Positions 25,513 through 37,080 of a stretch of DNA of 64,000 bases are shown here, piece after piece. The notes beneath the pieces are model-generated. The model did not search any database. It was not told the DNA's origin and saw only the letters and a program-made list of their open reading frames with translations. Where the stretch lies: assembly GCA_012845835.1 (NCBI GenBank), contig JABAKD010000018.1:10148179-10212178 (forward strand), read 5' to 3'. How positions within the stretch are numbered: the stretch's first letter is position 1; every line of letters starts with the position of its first letter. A program made the position numbers and the translations under genes. This DNA is from Undaria pinnatifida. Taxonomy: Eukaryota > Sar > Phaeophyceae > Laminariales > Alariaceae.

Positions 25513-26100
25513 TCGATGGAGAATGGTGTTTCTGTCGTAGAAGACGTTACGGATGAGACGGGGACGGCTGGAGGGGAGGCAACGTGCGCAGATGAGTTCT
25601 CCTCCCCGGGAGGACAAGCGGGAGGAGGGGGCGAAATAGCGTCAGACGGGCACGATGCGTTCTTGGAGGCCATGGCAGGAGTGGATGGTTGCCTGAAGTC
25701 CGACGACGTACACCCGTTCTAGCTGGACGATGACGTCGGGATGGAAAGGAGCAGCTTCGACCACAGGGTGGACGATGCCACTGCCACCGGAAACGGCTGC
25801 CCTGCCCCCGCGTGTGCATGAGCTAGGCCGCTGTCGGAGGAGAAAGAGGCGGTGGCTGGGGGGGGGGCGGGGGGCGGCGAAAAACGTGAGGGAAGCGCTG
25901 CCGGGAGATGAGGAGCATGTGGGTTTGAGGTCGGCATCTGGCGTGGCGACGGAAGAGGAGATGGAAGGTCCCTTCGGCCGTCCGGCAGCCGCGGTCCCCG
26001 CGAAGACGGTGGCAGCGGCAGCCGCGGGCGGTAGTAGTGGTGTTGGTGGCGGTTGCGATGGCACACTAGAATTACCACTTCTACGACAAAAAAAAAGTTG
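25513..26100 (+). other. Coding-like 3' flank after in-frame TAG stops
   Basis: After the TAG at 25510, the same frame continues 69 codons (ENGVSVVEDVTDETGTAGGE...) to a second TAG at 25720. From about 25860 another frame reads REALPGDEEHVGLRSASGVA and on. Composition matches the gene upstream. This could be 3' UTR, stop readthrough or recent loss of a longer C-terminus. Confidence 0.4.
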
Positions 26101-26299
26101 AGGAGATGAGGGGTAGGGGAGGGGGGAGGGAGGAGGCGCGGGGGTGTCGGTGGGGGAGGGCGAGGGGGTTTCGGGTATACTTGCAGAAGTTGTTTTAGGG
26201 AAGAAGATACCAGTGGAATGGGAGTTTCTGTTGCCGTCGATAGCGTGAACACCTCTGCTGAATCAAGAACGGTGTCGGGCGCAGAGGGGGTGGGTGGGG

Positions 26300-26380
26300 G
26301 AGAGCGGGCGTGGGGGGGGGGGTATTCATTTCATGCATAACCGTAGTTGTACGGCCATAGGCCCTCGCGTCCCTACAGTG
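26300..26380 (+). repeat. Short intronic repeat, copy 2
   Basis: G-rich run, then CATGCATAACCGTAGTTGTA and CCTCGCGTCCCTAC; the same order and spacing as the copies at 15250 and 58580. No exon is known beside this one. Confidence 0.7.
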
Positions 26381-26710
26381 TGTGGGCTTGTGTGTGTGTC
26401 TCCTCAACAAAATCATAAGTGGGCGGCCCAAACCGACCTCTGTGAGTGGTGAGGCCGTGTACGATATCGGGTTGGCTACTCCCAGACTGGCCGAGGGTAG
26501 TACGGCGTGGAGATGGGGGAGAGGCCTAGGCTTGAATAGTGTGAGGGCAAGGAAGTGTGACGGCCTAGACTTTGCAGTGAGCATCGAGTCCGCTGCAATC
26601 ATACTTTTGACGACTCGGTCAATCACCGCAATTTCAACAGGATCGAGTCCGCGGTATCCCACCTCCTTCGACCTTCCCGGGGAATCTTTCGCGGCCGAGT
26701 CTACCACATC

Positions 26711-27200
26711 TGATGCTACAGCTTTTGCCACAGCTGCAGTGTTAGATGCGGATGGGAGCGTTTCCGGTGATCGAGGACCTATGACGGCACGCTACCAGGT
26801 CTGATGCTACAGCTTTTGCCACAGCTGCAGTGTTGGACGCGGACGGGAGCGTTTCCGGTGACCGATGGCCTAGAACGGCACACTCCTGGGCTTGACGCTA
26901 CAGCTTTTGCCACAGCTGCAGTGTTGGACGCGGATAGGAGCGTGTTGCAGGTAATAGAGGGCCGAGGACGGGCACGCTACGGGGCCTGATGCTACAGCTT
27001 TTGCCACAGCTGCGGTGTTGGACGCGGACGGGAACGTTGCAGGTGATCGTGGTCCTAGGACGGAGCTATCGGGTCTGGTGCTACAGCTTTTGCCACAGCT
27101 GCAGTGTTGGGCCCGGATGGGAGCGTTGCCGGTGATCGTTGGCCTAGAACGGCATGCTACCGGGCCTGATGCTACAGCTTTTGCCACAGCTGCAGTGTTG
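26711..27200 (+). repeat. Minisatellite, six ~92-bp units
   Basis: Units start GATGCTACAGCTTTTGCCAC at 26711, 26804, 26897, 26989, 27077 and 27169. In frame the unit encodes DATAFATAAVLDADGSV..DRGP, but unit lengths of 88-93 bp shift the frame. An open frame (from about 26382) leads into the first unit. A decayed unit recurs at 27895-27985. Confidence 0.88.
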
Positions 27201-27890
27201 GTGGTAGTGGTGATATCGGTGACGAACGATCGTGATGTTGACATCATTGATCATGAGGTTGATAGCGATGATCATGATGCTGATTTTATGGCGGTGGTGA
27301 TGACCATCATCGATGATGGTGGTGGTCATGATAGCGAGGATGGCAGGCAATGGTTGTGGTGATGGTGGTGAACGCACTGGCGTGACATTGTAGAGGGCGG
27401 TGTTTGTATGACAGTGGGCGACAGGATATTTGGTTTAGAAGGTGCTGACAGCAGCAGTGTATCTTTCCGTGAACACGACCAGGCACAATAGGAGCCATGA
27501 TTTGTGCGCGTCTTGCAGCGGCTAGGCTACAGTCAGCATCAAGGAACGGGGAGAGTAAAATATGTCGCCTTGGGGGGTAGGCAAGGGGTGGTTGGGGGGA
27601 AAGATGGGCGCAAAGGGGAGAGCGAGGGGGTTGTTGGGATAAACGGATATTATTGTGTTGTAGGCGCGTGTTGTGCAGGTTACTTTACTCTTTCTTCGGC
27701 GTTGATATTTTTTCTTCCCGATTCGTTGTCGTGATCGCTGTGTTGTTGCGTGATGTTCCAACAGATACCGTGGGCAAAACTTACCCAGTACCAAATCCGT
27801 GTCTTGTGTTTTTTTTTGTTTGAACTGTTGTGTTTGCCAGGCATGAGGTGCGGTGATTTTTGTCCGCGAGTATGTTCCGATATGACCGCC
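27200..27890 (+). repeat. Block H, copy 2, with short minisatellite head
   Basis: It starts with gatatcggtgacgaacgatc as in the array at 1-1640, then carries the same landmarks as 1640-2270 (ggcaatggttgtggtgatgg at 27347; cacgaccaggcacaataggag-like; tgatgttccaacagataccg). Confidence 0.8.
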
Positions 27891-28109
27891 GTGTTAGTGC
27901 TACAGCTGCCGCCATAGCTGCAGTGTTGGACGTGGATGGAGTCGTTGCTGTTGAAATGGGTCCTGGGAAGGGCACGCTATGCTGGGTCTGAAGCTACAGC
28001 TGCCGCTGCTGCTGCTACTGCTGCCGGTGCTTAGTGTGTAGACAGCGATAGAGTAAGGCCCCGACACTATGACATTTTATGGGCTTGCAGCGCGTGGTCG
28101 TGTGACTCA

Positions 28110-28950
28110 AGCTGATGGTAATGGTCATGATTGGGGATGACGATCGTGGTGTCGATAGCGAAAAATGCCGTGATGTTGATAGTGACGAAGATATATCATG
28201 GTGCTGATAGTGATGGAGATGTATCGCGATGTTGATATCGATTGCGATCGATCACGATTTTGGTATCGATGACGGCGGTGGTGATGAATGCGAGAATGGT
28301 GGAGGTGATGGCGAGGATGGTAGGCAATGGTTGCGGTGATGGTGCAGACAGAGCGCGCGGTCATGTTGTAGAAGACGGCGATTCGTTTGACAGTGCAGTG
28401 TGCGGCAGGATGATATTTTTGCGAGGCGCTAGCGGCAGTGGTAGTGAATGGTCCAGCGACCACGACCTGGCACAATAGGAGCCATGATTTGTGCAGGTCT
28501 TGTGGCGGCTAGACTACGATCAGCACCAAGGAACGGCAAGAGTAGAGAGTGGGGTGAGCGGGGGGGGGGGGAGAAGAGCGAGGAAGTCATCACGATAGAA
28601 CGATGCGTTTTGTGTTGTAAGCGCGTGTTGTGTGGGCTGCAAAAAGTATTATTCCTTCAGTGTTGATGTTTTTCCCTCCGGATTTACTGTTTTGTAATTG
28701 TACTCGTTGTTGAGAGCGTGTTCCAACAAATGCCGTAGGCAGGGATTGCCCAGCACCCGCTTCGTGTCTTGCGCTGTTTGTTGGTGACGTGTGTTATGTT
28801 TTACCAGGCGTAAGGTATGGTGAGTTGGTAGGTGAGCATATTCCGATACGACCGGCGTGCGTGTGCGTGCGTATAGTAACAACTGTAGTATGTATGTACC
28901 ATATGTGTGCCGTGACTCCGCCAGGCATTACAAGTAGTTTTGTGTTTTTG
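28110..28950 (+). repeat. Block H, copy 3
   Basis: Same landmarks in the same order (ggcaatggttgcggtgatgg at 28324; ggcacaataggagccatgat; gtgtgccgtgactccgccag near 28906). It is followed by ggtatggtacggtatggtat-type simple repeat at 29000-29058. Confidence 0.8.
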
Positions 28951-29059
28951 TTGATGTTTTTGCATGTTTTTCGTGGTGTGGTACGGAGGCGACGTTCGTT
29001 TGTGGTATGGTACGGTACGGTATGGTATGGTGTGGTATGGAATAGGATGGTATGGTGCT

Positions 29060-29865
29060 TCTGTACATCATCGTATTGTCTGTGCAACAGTACAACATGT
29101 GCATTCGGCTCGTTACGAACAAATAACTTCTGAAATATCGTGATCACATTATACGACGACTGGTATGACACCACTTCACACCCCGAAAATGTGCGGGTAT
29201 ATTTCGCCGAAGGCGCAAAAACAATTTGGGGTCTCTTTTTTCGCCGCAGGCGAATTGTTATGGGGGCTTTTTTTTGCGATGTTTTCGACAAATTCATGCT
29301 GAATTTCTTTGTGGCTTTCCTTTTTGAGGGAACTAAGTTCAAACTTATGACGATTTTCTCTGTCCGAGGATGAAACAAGGCTTCAAAGGCTCGCAAATAC
29401 TGGCTTCAATTATTCAAATGGTTCTCGGCCGTGCAATCGTGCAGTAGAATGTAGCAGTACCTCTACATCAAAATTATTCGAATGTATCAGACTATCGAGT
29501 ACGAGCGCGGGTTTTCGGCCCAAACAGAACCAAGACTCCTGCCCGTAGCAAGCTTTCAGTGGCACGCCTTGAGCTCTTGATGCGACTGTCTTTATCGTAC
29601 AAGCAACAAGGCGTTGATGTGACAAAGCGGCTTGACACCGTTCGTGACGCGGCCGTTATTTTCGACGATGCCCTTGCAAGGTGCAAGTAACAAGCACTGG
29701 AACACGAACGAGCAAGAGATTTCGTTTTTGGCTGCGATGATAGCATTGCGTATTTTAGCAGTTGTATAGCAGCAGCTGTTGTTATTTAGTATGTGAAATA
29801 GCGAAGGCTTCTTGCTGCAGGCTGCTACGAAAATTGCGACGATAAGCGGGAGAATCAATTATTAT
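29060..29865. other. Intergenic; nothing recognised
   Basis: No frame with splice support and no repeat matching others in the window. Confidence 0.5.
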
Positions 29866-30003
29866 TTTTTTTTCTTCTTTTATCCTCCGGCGGATGGGGA
29901 AATATAAAGCTTTAGCTCACCACACTTCCACGTATTTTCATACGCGTCGTGTGTTGATTTAACTCAGTTGCTTTCGCAGCCCAACGCTCGCTGGCGCACC
30001 CTT
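29866..30003 (-). mobile_element. Poly(A) retroposon (family 3), short copy
   Basis: T-rich run, then atcctccggcggatggggaa and the rest of the family 3' region as far as ctggcgcaccct; truncated at its 5' end relative to the copy at 45582. Confidence 0.8.
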
Positions 30004-31539
30004 TAATCTCAACATTTTGAAGATCCCTCAGATTTGCACGCGCGCTGACATCCATGCAGTTATTTGCATCGGGCTCTGCCTGTGCTTGTTTCTGTGTTCT
30101 TTGCAAGACGAGCGAATGAGACGCTCATGATGACTAAATTTACGCATATCATATGTAAAAACAAAAACGCCTCTGGTTGCCCTTCGGGGGCCCTCTGGGG
30201 GCCCCTGCGGAAGGCGCGCACCACGGGCTGGAGCACAAATTATAAATAAACCCTCTAGTCGTGAGCCATGATGATCAAAATTAGAAAAAAGTTAATGTTG
30301 TGACGAATGACTACACGATAGAGGTAGTAAGTACTTTTGGTATAAAACAATATGTTTTCTGATTGACGGGGCTCCTTAACCCATCTTAACCCAAAATCGT
30401 CAAAAAAAAAAAATAATGCTCGTAGGCCATTTTTTTTGCCTGATTCTCGTCGTGTACCCCGGCCATGGGATTTTTCATCCGGACTCCAGTTTATTTTTTT
30501 CGATCCACATCAGTCTTTGGGAGGGACATGTCTTAAGCTCCCAAATTGAGGGGTAGTATTGGAAAAAAATCGTGCACCTCGTAGCCCGCGTCTTGTGGAA
30601 CATTGTCGCATTCATATTATACAACGACTTGAAAGATGCCACGATCTCGCGACTGTAGGTCTCGTGATCACAACAACCTCACAACAAAGTTACATCAACG
30701 CCACAACGACGTCACAACAACGTCACAACAACGTCACAACAACGTCACAACGGTTACGAATATACCTCTAGAATTATATATCGACGCCTTCTTGAAATAT
30801 AGAACTCCCTCAATCAGGCGTGATAGTCAAAAGGGTAGAGGGAATCGAATACCCTGACGAAAAAAAAAGTTTTTTGTCCTACTCTAAAAGCAAGCAGTGT
30901 TGCTGGTTGTCACCCTCAATACACGCCACCAGTCGATTGTTTTTTTTTTTCTACTCTATAACCAGGCAGTTGCCTGTTGTCACCCTCAATACACGCCAGA
31001 CGCCTGCCAAAATCACCTTAACATATGCTATTAATAGTTTGAGGACAGCAAGTGACATTTCTAGGGGCCGGCAGGATTTCGCGACTAATGACTAATCGAT
31101 TGGCGGCAAAGCCGACTATTAATAGCTGATTTTTGTTTGAAAGAAGTCAGTTGGCCAATCAATGTAAGCTGCTTTTGTACGTTCCATTTAATATTTTCCG
31201 CGACGGAATGAGCCACAATTTATTGTCAACACCGTTTATTGAGTGTGTACGCCATCCGATCAGAAGAAGCTGCGACCTTGTGGGAGCCACCCGTCAATAT
31301 CCGCAGCTTTTTGCGGAGAAAAGCTGTATCCTGCTTTCAACAAGCCTTCCTAACAAAATAAGGAACCCCAATGAGGTGGTCGTCGGCACCTCCGGAAAAC
31401 GGTTGGCTATTATTAATAGGCACATATGTACGCACATTTTTTTTCTAACACTACTCACGGGAGGAGCTGTACTATTAATATTAACAGAAAGGTATAATAT
31501 AATGGTATACCTCAAGGTAATACCTTAAGGTAACCCAAA
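30004..31539. other. Intergenic with short tandem repeats
   Basis: 30705-30750 is a 12-bp AACGTCACAACA repeat. 30879-30940 and 30949-31010 are tandem copies sharing gttgtcaccctcaatacacg. 31340-31415 resembles 10630-10710. No gene is supported. Confidence 0.55.
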
Positions 31540-31908
31540 TGTTAAGGTATTAGTGGGGTATTAGTCCGTTTGACCACTTGCACAGGTTAACCAATAGCTT
31601 ACCCAAACTAAGCCTTATAACACTCTCCCCCCCTTAAACGGCGGGATAGAAGGTCGGCCGGATATACGGGCGGACCTGTCATTTATCCAAGCCGTTTCGT
31701 TTCCTGGGTAAACCGGGGAGAGTATTTTTCAAGTTCGCCATGGGAAAATCTGAAAAAGTTTACTATGGTGGATGTGGGGATCGAACCCACGACCCAAAAA
31801 CCCATGGTCTGTCGACGACGCCATTTGTCAAGTGCTTAGTGGGGTATTAGTCCGTTTGACCACTTGCACAGGTTAACCAATAGCTTACCCAAACTAAGCC
31901 TCATAACA
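31540..31908 (-). mobile_element. TRIM-like mini LTR element, copy 1
   Basis: Two direct terminal repeats (31540-31622 and 31826-31908) start TGTTA/TGTCA and end TAACA. On the minus strand a primer-binding-like TGGCGTCGTCGACAGACC starts two bases after the 5' repeat and a G/A-rich tract abuts the 3' repeat. A 4-bp CAAA duplication flanks the element. It has no coding capacity. Confidence 0.85.
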
Positions 31909-32064
31909 CAAACCTGATTTTGAGTACGTACGTAAGCTGAAAGTGCAACACGGTGAACAAACCCATGGCATCTATTCATATTCATTCATATTCATAGCTA
32001 TAATGCTGTGTTGGAATATCCAATGATTCAGTCATCAGTTTTGGTACTGCTGTAAGCTACTATA

Positions 32065-32438
32065 TGTTATAAGGCTTAGTTGGGGAAAGCTATATTGGTT
32101 AACCTTTGGCAAGTGGTCAAACGGACTAGTACCCCACTAATTCTTTAACAAATGGCGTCGTCGACAGACCATGGGTTTTTTGGGTCGTGGGTTCGATCCC
32201 CACCATCCACAATAATAAACTTTTCAGATTTTCCCCGTGTCGAACTTGAAAAATACTCTCCCTGGTACCCCAGGGAATGAAACGGCTTGGATATTGACAG
32301 AGGTCCGCCGTATATCCGGCCGACCTGATATCCCGCCGTTTCAGGGGGGAAGAGTGTTATAAGGATTAGTTGGGGTAAGCTATTGGTTAACCTTTGGCAA
32401 GTGGTCAAACGGACTAATACTCCACTAATTCTTTAACA
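32065..32438 (+). mobile_element. TRIM-like mini LTR element, copy 2
   Basis: LTRs 32065-32150 and 32355-32438 (86 and 84 bp), both TGTTATAAGG...TTTAACA. The primer-binding-like TGGCGTCGTCGACAGACC is at 32153, a polypurine aggggggaagag abuts the 3' LTR, and the flanks are TATA/TATA. The interior holds a tRNA T-arm-like GTGGGTTCGATCCCCAC. The minus-strand frame through here is an artefact. Confidence 0.9.
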
Positions 32439-32637
32439 TATACTTGGCCCTAAGCCATACGAACCCAGTAACTATTACTAGGATAATCTTCAGCTCATTG
32501 TATTGAGTGACCGGAAGGTTGTAGGTATACATCACGAGTTGTTCGTACAACAGACAGTTATAATAAGTCTGTTAGATATCGTTTATCGATGCGGTATTTA
32601 GCATACATAAGTCTCAGCGGTAACAACTTTGATATAA

Positions 32638-33101
32638 TGTTATAAGGCCTAGTTTGGGTAAGCTATTGGTTGACCTTTTTTTTTTTTTTCATCCTCCGGC
32701 GGATGGGGAAAAATAAAGCTTAAGCTCACCACACTTCCACGTATTTTCATACGCGTCGTGTCGACCTTTTGCAAGTAGTCAAACGGACTAATACCCTACT
32801 AATTCCTTAACAAATGGCGTCGTCGGCAGGACCATGGTTTTTTTGGGTCGTGGGTTCGATCCCCACCATCCACAATAATAAACTTTTCAGATTTTCCCCA
32901 TGTCGAACTTGAAAAATACTCTCCCTGGTACCCCAGGGAATGAAACGGCTTGGATAAATGACAGGTCCGCCCGAATATCCGGCCGACCTGCTATCCCGCC
33001 GTTCTAGGGGGGGAGAGTGTGATAAGGCCTAGTTTGGGTAAGCTATTGGTTAACCTTTTGCAAGCAGTCAAACGGACTAATACCCTACTAATTCCTCGAC
33101 A
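32638..33101 (+). mobile_element. TRIM-like mini LTR element, copy 3, with nested retroposon
   Basis: The 5' LTR (32638-32812) is interrupted by a family 3 retroposon; the 3' LTR is 33018-33101. The same primer-binding site (32815) and T-arm-like interior are present. Flanks ATAA and ACAA match at three of four bases, so it is older than copies 1 and 2. Confidence 0.85.
32680..32762 (-). mobile_element. Family 3 retroposon nested in a TRIM LTR
   Basis: A poly(T) start, the cctccggcggatggggaaaa core and a 5'-truncated end at cgtcgtg. The LTR word GACCTTTT is present on both sides, an 8-bp target duplication. This fits target-primed reverse transcription. Confidence 0.85.
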
Positions 33102-35240
33102 ACAATGCACAGCAGCTTACTAGTTAGTCATATCCAAAAGCTGGCGCATGTACGCGCAAGTACGTACGAGCAATGCGGTGTTATTCAAATAAATGCGACG
33201 GAATAACGTACGTACCTGGTACGAAGGGCAACATTCAAGGAACATGATTTCAGGTTAACGGTCGGGACGTTGACGTAGCTAAGCTCCCAGAAGCAAACCT
33301 CAGGGAACGGTGCGCCATGGGTACATTAGACCACGAGCAAGCCTCAGGAAACGTTGCTGTAGGTAGATCAGAGAACTACCCGCAGAGTACATCTATCCGT
33401 GTAGCATAAACATCCCCACATGCTGCAAAAACAAGAATAATAGCATTTCGTCTATTGTGGGTAAGGAGTCGGGACCGTCGTTCAGAAAATAGTTTAGCAA
33501 AAAAGTGGTATAACCTTTGAGTAATGCCTCTATAATAATATTACTGTAGCACGCGTCATTGGTCAGACTAATATCGTATCACAATGCTTGGTGTTTCGTG
33601 CAATTCAGTCTTTTCTTGCCGTCCAGTCAGCCTTGCCCGACTGACAGCTCTACTGCTGCTGTAGACAACCCCCCCCAAAAAAAACTAAGGAGTTGCAACG
33701 TGTTTTTCTACGTGCCGCAAAAAATAAGTCACATTGTTCGAAGCAGTTCGTCGTCCCAAAAACGTGGGTGTATGCAGTCGGCTCTGAAGGGATTAGCCTG
33801 CTCGTGCACTTTCTTGGAAACACATCAAAACTTGGAATTAGTGTGCCATAATACTCTTTTTTCAGCTCAACTACTTTGCAATCATTTTGCAGCAAAAGCC
33901 GTGTGGGATATTTTCTGGGAGCAAAACTCGTGCGCGGTTTGTATTGCAGCAAAAATCGTGTGCAATTTTTTCGAAGCGAAGTTAGTGTGCACTCGAACAA
34001 AAATTGCAGCAATACAAGGGTCAAGATCGACCCTTCCTTTAAATGTCCTCTACCTGGTATTATTTTGGCAGTGCACGAGCGGCTGAATCAAGTGCGGTCA
34101 TGGTGTGGGACGGACAAGCGCGGCGGGTGTCGTCCAGCCTCTTGTGAGTTGTGTACTACTACTGTAGATGGTTATACTACAGACGTTATTACTTCAAGTA
34201 GTGTTATTGTATCAGCCACGCGATAACGTGCAGCATATAAGTTTCAACGTCGATCAGTCATTTACATCGACAGAAACTACAATAGGATTGTACGATACTA
34301 AGTACCTGGTATGGTACCAGGTATCTAGCAGAAAACAATATATTATTATTCATAGTTCCCCAAAGCAGCTGCCCAGTTTGCTTGGTGCGGTCGAGAGATG
34401 CCGTACTCGTCATCACATGTTCGCCATTTTTCCCCCCTCAAGTCCATCCGCTTAAAAATCAACATAGTACTACTACTCCTATGTACATTTGGGAGCACCC
34501 TCAATGCATCGTCAGTGGGCGGTGAGAGTGATCCATGTAGCTTCGTACGTGATACATCGAACTCGACATCGACATATCTACCAAAGTGGATCAAAATGAG
34601 TAAAAGCATTCTCAACAGAAAAGAAAGCATGTGTGGCACACAAATCCGCCCTCTAGCTCCGCCATACTCAGCCCCAGCCTCGCTCCCTTTAGAACTAACT
34701 AACCGCAACAGCTATTTGGGGGGGGTTATTGGGAACTAGTCTGGGCTAAATCGTGCAGTAGCAACAGCCCTGTCATAACTGCACACACGTTTTTCGGCGA
34801 CAAAAACTACATGGCATTAGCGTGGGATAATATTAGCAGTGGTGAGAAGGGTTAAGCCGTCCCCTACCCCCTATCACCAAACATGCATCGCAAAACACAT
34901 GCCAATATTTCCTCTGTTTGGGCGGCGCCCTTGCTCAATAACCGGCTTAATAGGCGCCTCCTTATCGCGCCCCGAGAAAACCAACTCCATAAAACAAAAA
35001 GAAAAATCACGTCAAGTCCCACTTTCGAGAAGAAGAAGAAAAAAACCGCAGCGAAGCCCAAAAAAACGACAACGTCTCCTGCAGTAAATCAGGGTTACTG
35101 CTACACCAAGTCAGCAGCTTCACACCGGCCCCATGCTCTATAATACGATCCCTCTGTACGGTCATCGCTCGGCCAATCAGATAATTACGCCGCCCCGCAC
35201 GCTTGAAACGAAAGGTGTCGGGAGGCGGCACTTCGGGCAT
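33102..35240. other. Intergenic; no supported gene
   Basis: Frames at 33559-34086 (+) and 34346-34708 (-) lack splice sites or known motifs. Four TACCWGGTA palindromes lie at 33213, 34051, 34303 and 34315. The last exon of the DUF493 gene might be in this region or nearer to 37 kb. Confidence 0.45.
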
Positions 35241-35244
35241 CACA

Positions 35245-35650
35245 CCTTTAGGAGATTACACACTAAAACTGGTATATTAGCCTAGACCGCCATCCGCCCC
35301 AGACCATATCTAGTACACGTAGCGTAGACCGTTGTCCATCCCACACTAAAACCAGTATATTTAGCAGTAGATGATCGTCCGTCCCACATAAAAAACTGTA
35401 TTTGGGTAGACCGTTGTCTGTCTCAGACTACACCTAGTATATTTAGTCTAGACCGCTGTCCATCCCACACTCTAACCAGTACATTTAGCCTGGACCGACG
35501 TCCTTCACAGGCCGAAACTGCCGCCCCCAGGCATATTTGCCTGAAACGAGCCCGTCAGTCACACTCTTGGGAGCTCCCACACTAAAAATAGTATAGTAAG
35601 GATTTAGCTAGACCGCCGTCCGTGACAGACCTAAACTGCCGTCTCCCGTC
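35245..35650. repeat. Degenerate ~62-bp tandem repeat
   Basis: Recurring agtatatttagcctagaccg, then gtccatcccacactaaaacc words with much decay. Confidence 0.7.
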
Positions 35651-35859
35651 CGCTTGAATCGGCCCGGAAACATAAAAATCCAGGGGCTACCATCCAAAAC
35701 CTGCTCAGAACTTGAACTTTACTCGTGGATCCTATTAATAGGGCGCGCAAGGAGAAAAGCGACAAGAAAAAAACACGCCAAGAAGTTAGATGGAAAGGGG
35801 ATTGTTAGCCAACGAAGTAGGAGAAACTAAAATCGCCAAATAATGGTATGGAAAGAGGG

Positions 35860-36290
35860 TTCGTCACGGAAAAAAACACAAAATACCCAGAAACGCAACG
35901 GAAGCATGGAAAAACTACCACAAAAAAATAACACAAAGCAATGGAAAGGAGATAAAAAACACCTCTAGAACACAATGAATGGAAGCTGGCTTAGCCAAGA
36001 CAAGAACACCCCAAAAAACATGACAAGAAACACGACAAAGACATTGCCACAAAACGCCCGAAAATAAGACTGAACAGGGGCTAGACAAGGAAAACATAAA
36101 ACAAAACAGCCAAAAAACGCAATGGAAAAGGAGCTATTAATAGTCAAGGAAACATATCCCTAAAACAACTAAAAAACGAGATGAAAGAGGGTTTAGCCAA
36201 GGAAAAAAAACACGCCACAAAACACCCACCATCCGAGGTTAAGGAGTTGGCATGGGGAAAACCACCACAAACGCAAGCATTCAATGGAAA
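35860..36290. repeat. Degenerate A-rich tandem repeat
   Basis: Recurring words such as caatggaaaaggggtttagcc (variants), aaaaaacacgccacaaaaca; unit roughly 45-60 bp. Confidence 0.6.
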
Positions 36291-36309
36291 AGGGGTTTAG
36301 CCGCGCCAC

Positions 36310-37080
36310 AAGGACATCGTTGCCGCCACTACCAATAGCACCACCACCAACACGTACACCACCAACACCGACGCCACCACGATCGGTGCGACAAGACCGC
36401 CACCACCAACACCGCCACTACGATCAATGCAACCAACACCAACACCAACACCAGCAAGACCACGCCAACAACAACACCCATACCAACACCAACGCCATCA
36501 CCACAGAGCTCACGACGACCACCACCAATATCTACACCACCACTGCCATCAACACAACATCAACACCATCAACACCATCACCAACACCAACACCAACACC
36601 ACCAGCACACCACCCCACCATCGGAACAACCACCGACAACACCGCCACCATCAACACGACCACCACCGCCACCACCACCACTGCCACCACCACCACCACC
36701 ACTGCCACCACCACCACCACCACCACCACCCACCTCATCGACGATTCTCGTACCGGTAGACATGTCAAGTACGGTCGCACTACATCACCACCACCACAAA
36801 CACGTAAACCACACCACCAACACCACCAGCACACCACCCCACCACCGAAACAACCAACAACAACACCGACACCATCAACACCACCACCACCACCACCACC
36901 ACCACCCACCTCATCGACAATTATCGTACCAGTAGAATTTATAAGCACGGTCGCACTACCTATATCACCACAAACACAAACACGAACATCAAAACTGACA
37001 CCAACACTAATACCACCAACACCAGCACCGACACCATGAACACCACTACCGCCAACATCACCACCATCACCACCACTCAC
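36310..37080. repeat. ACC/CCACAA simple-sequence field in the DUF493 gene
   Basis: A caccaacaccacc-type repeat directly follows (on the minus strand) the donor of DUF493 exon 2. It contains two decayed copies of the exon edge at 36728-36795 and 36903-36968. Long frames of His/Thr/Pro or Gly/Val are repeat artefacts. Confidence 0.85.

Noticed and set aside
31775-31835. Possible minus-strand tRNA with a T arm and a CCA-like end
   Set aside because: Only the T arm folds; there is no D or anticodon arm, and the sequence is the interior of a TRIM present in three copies.
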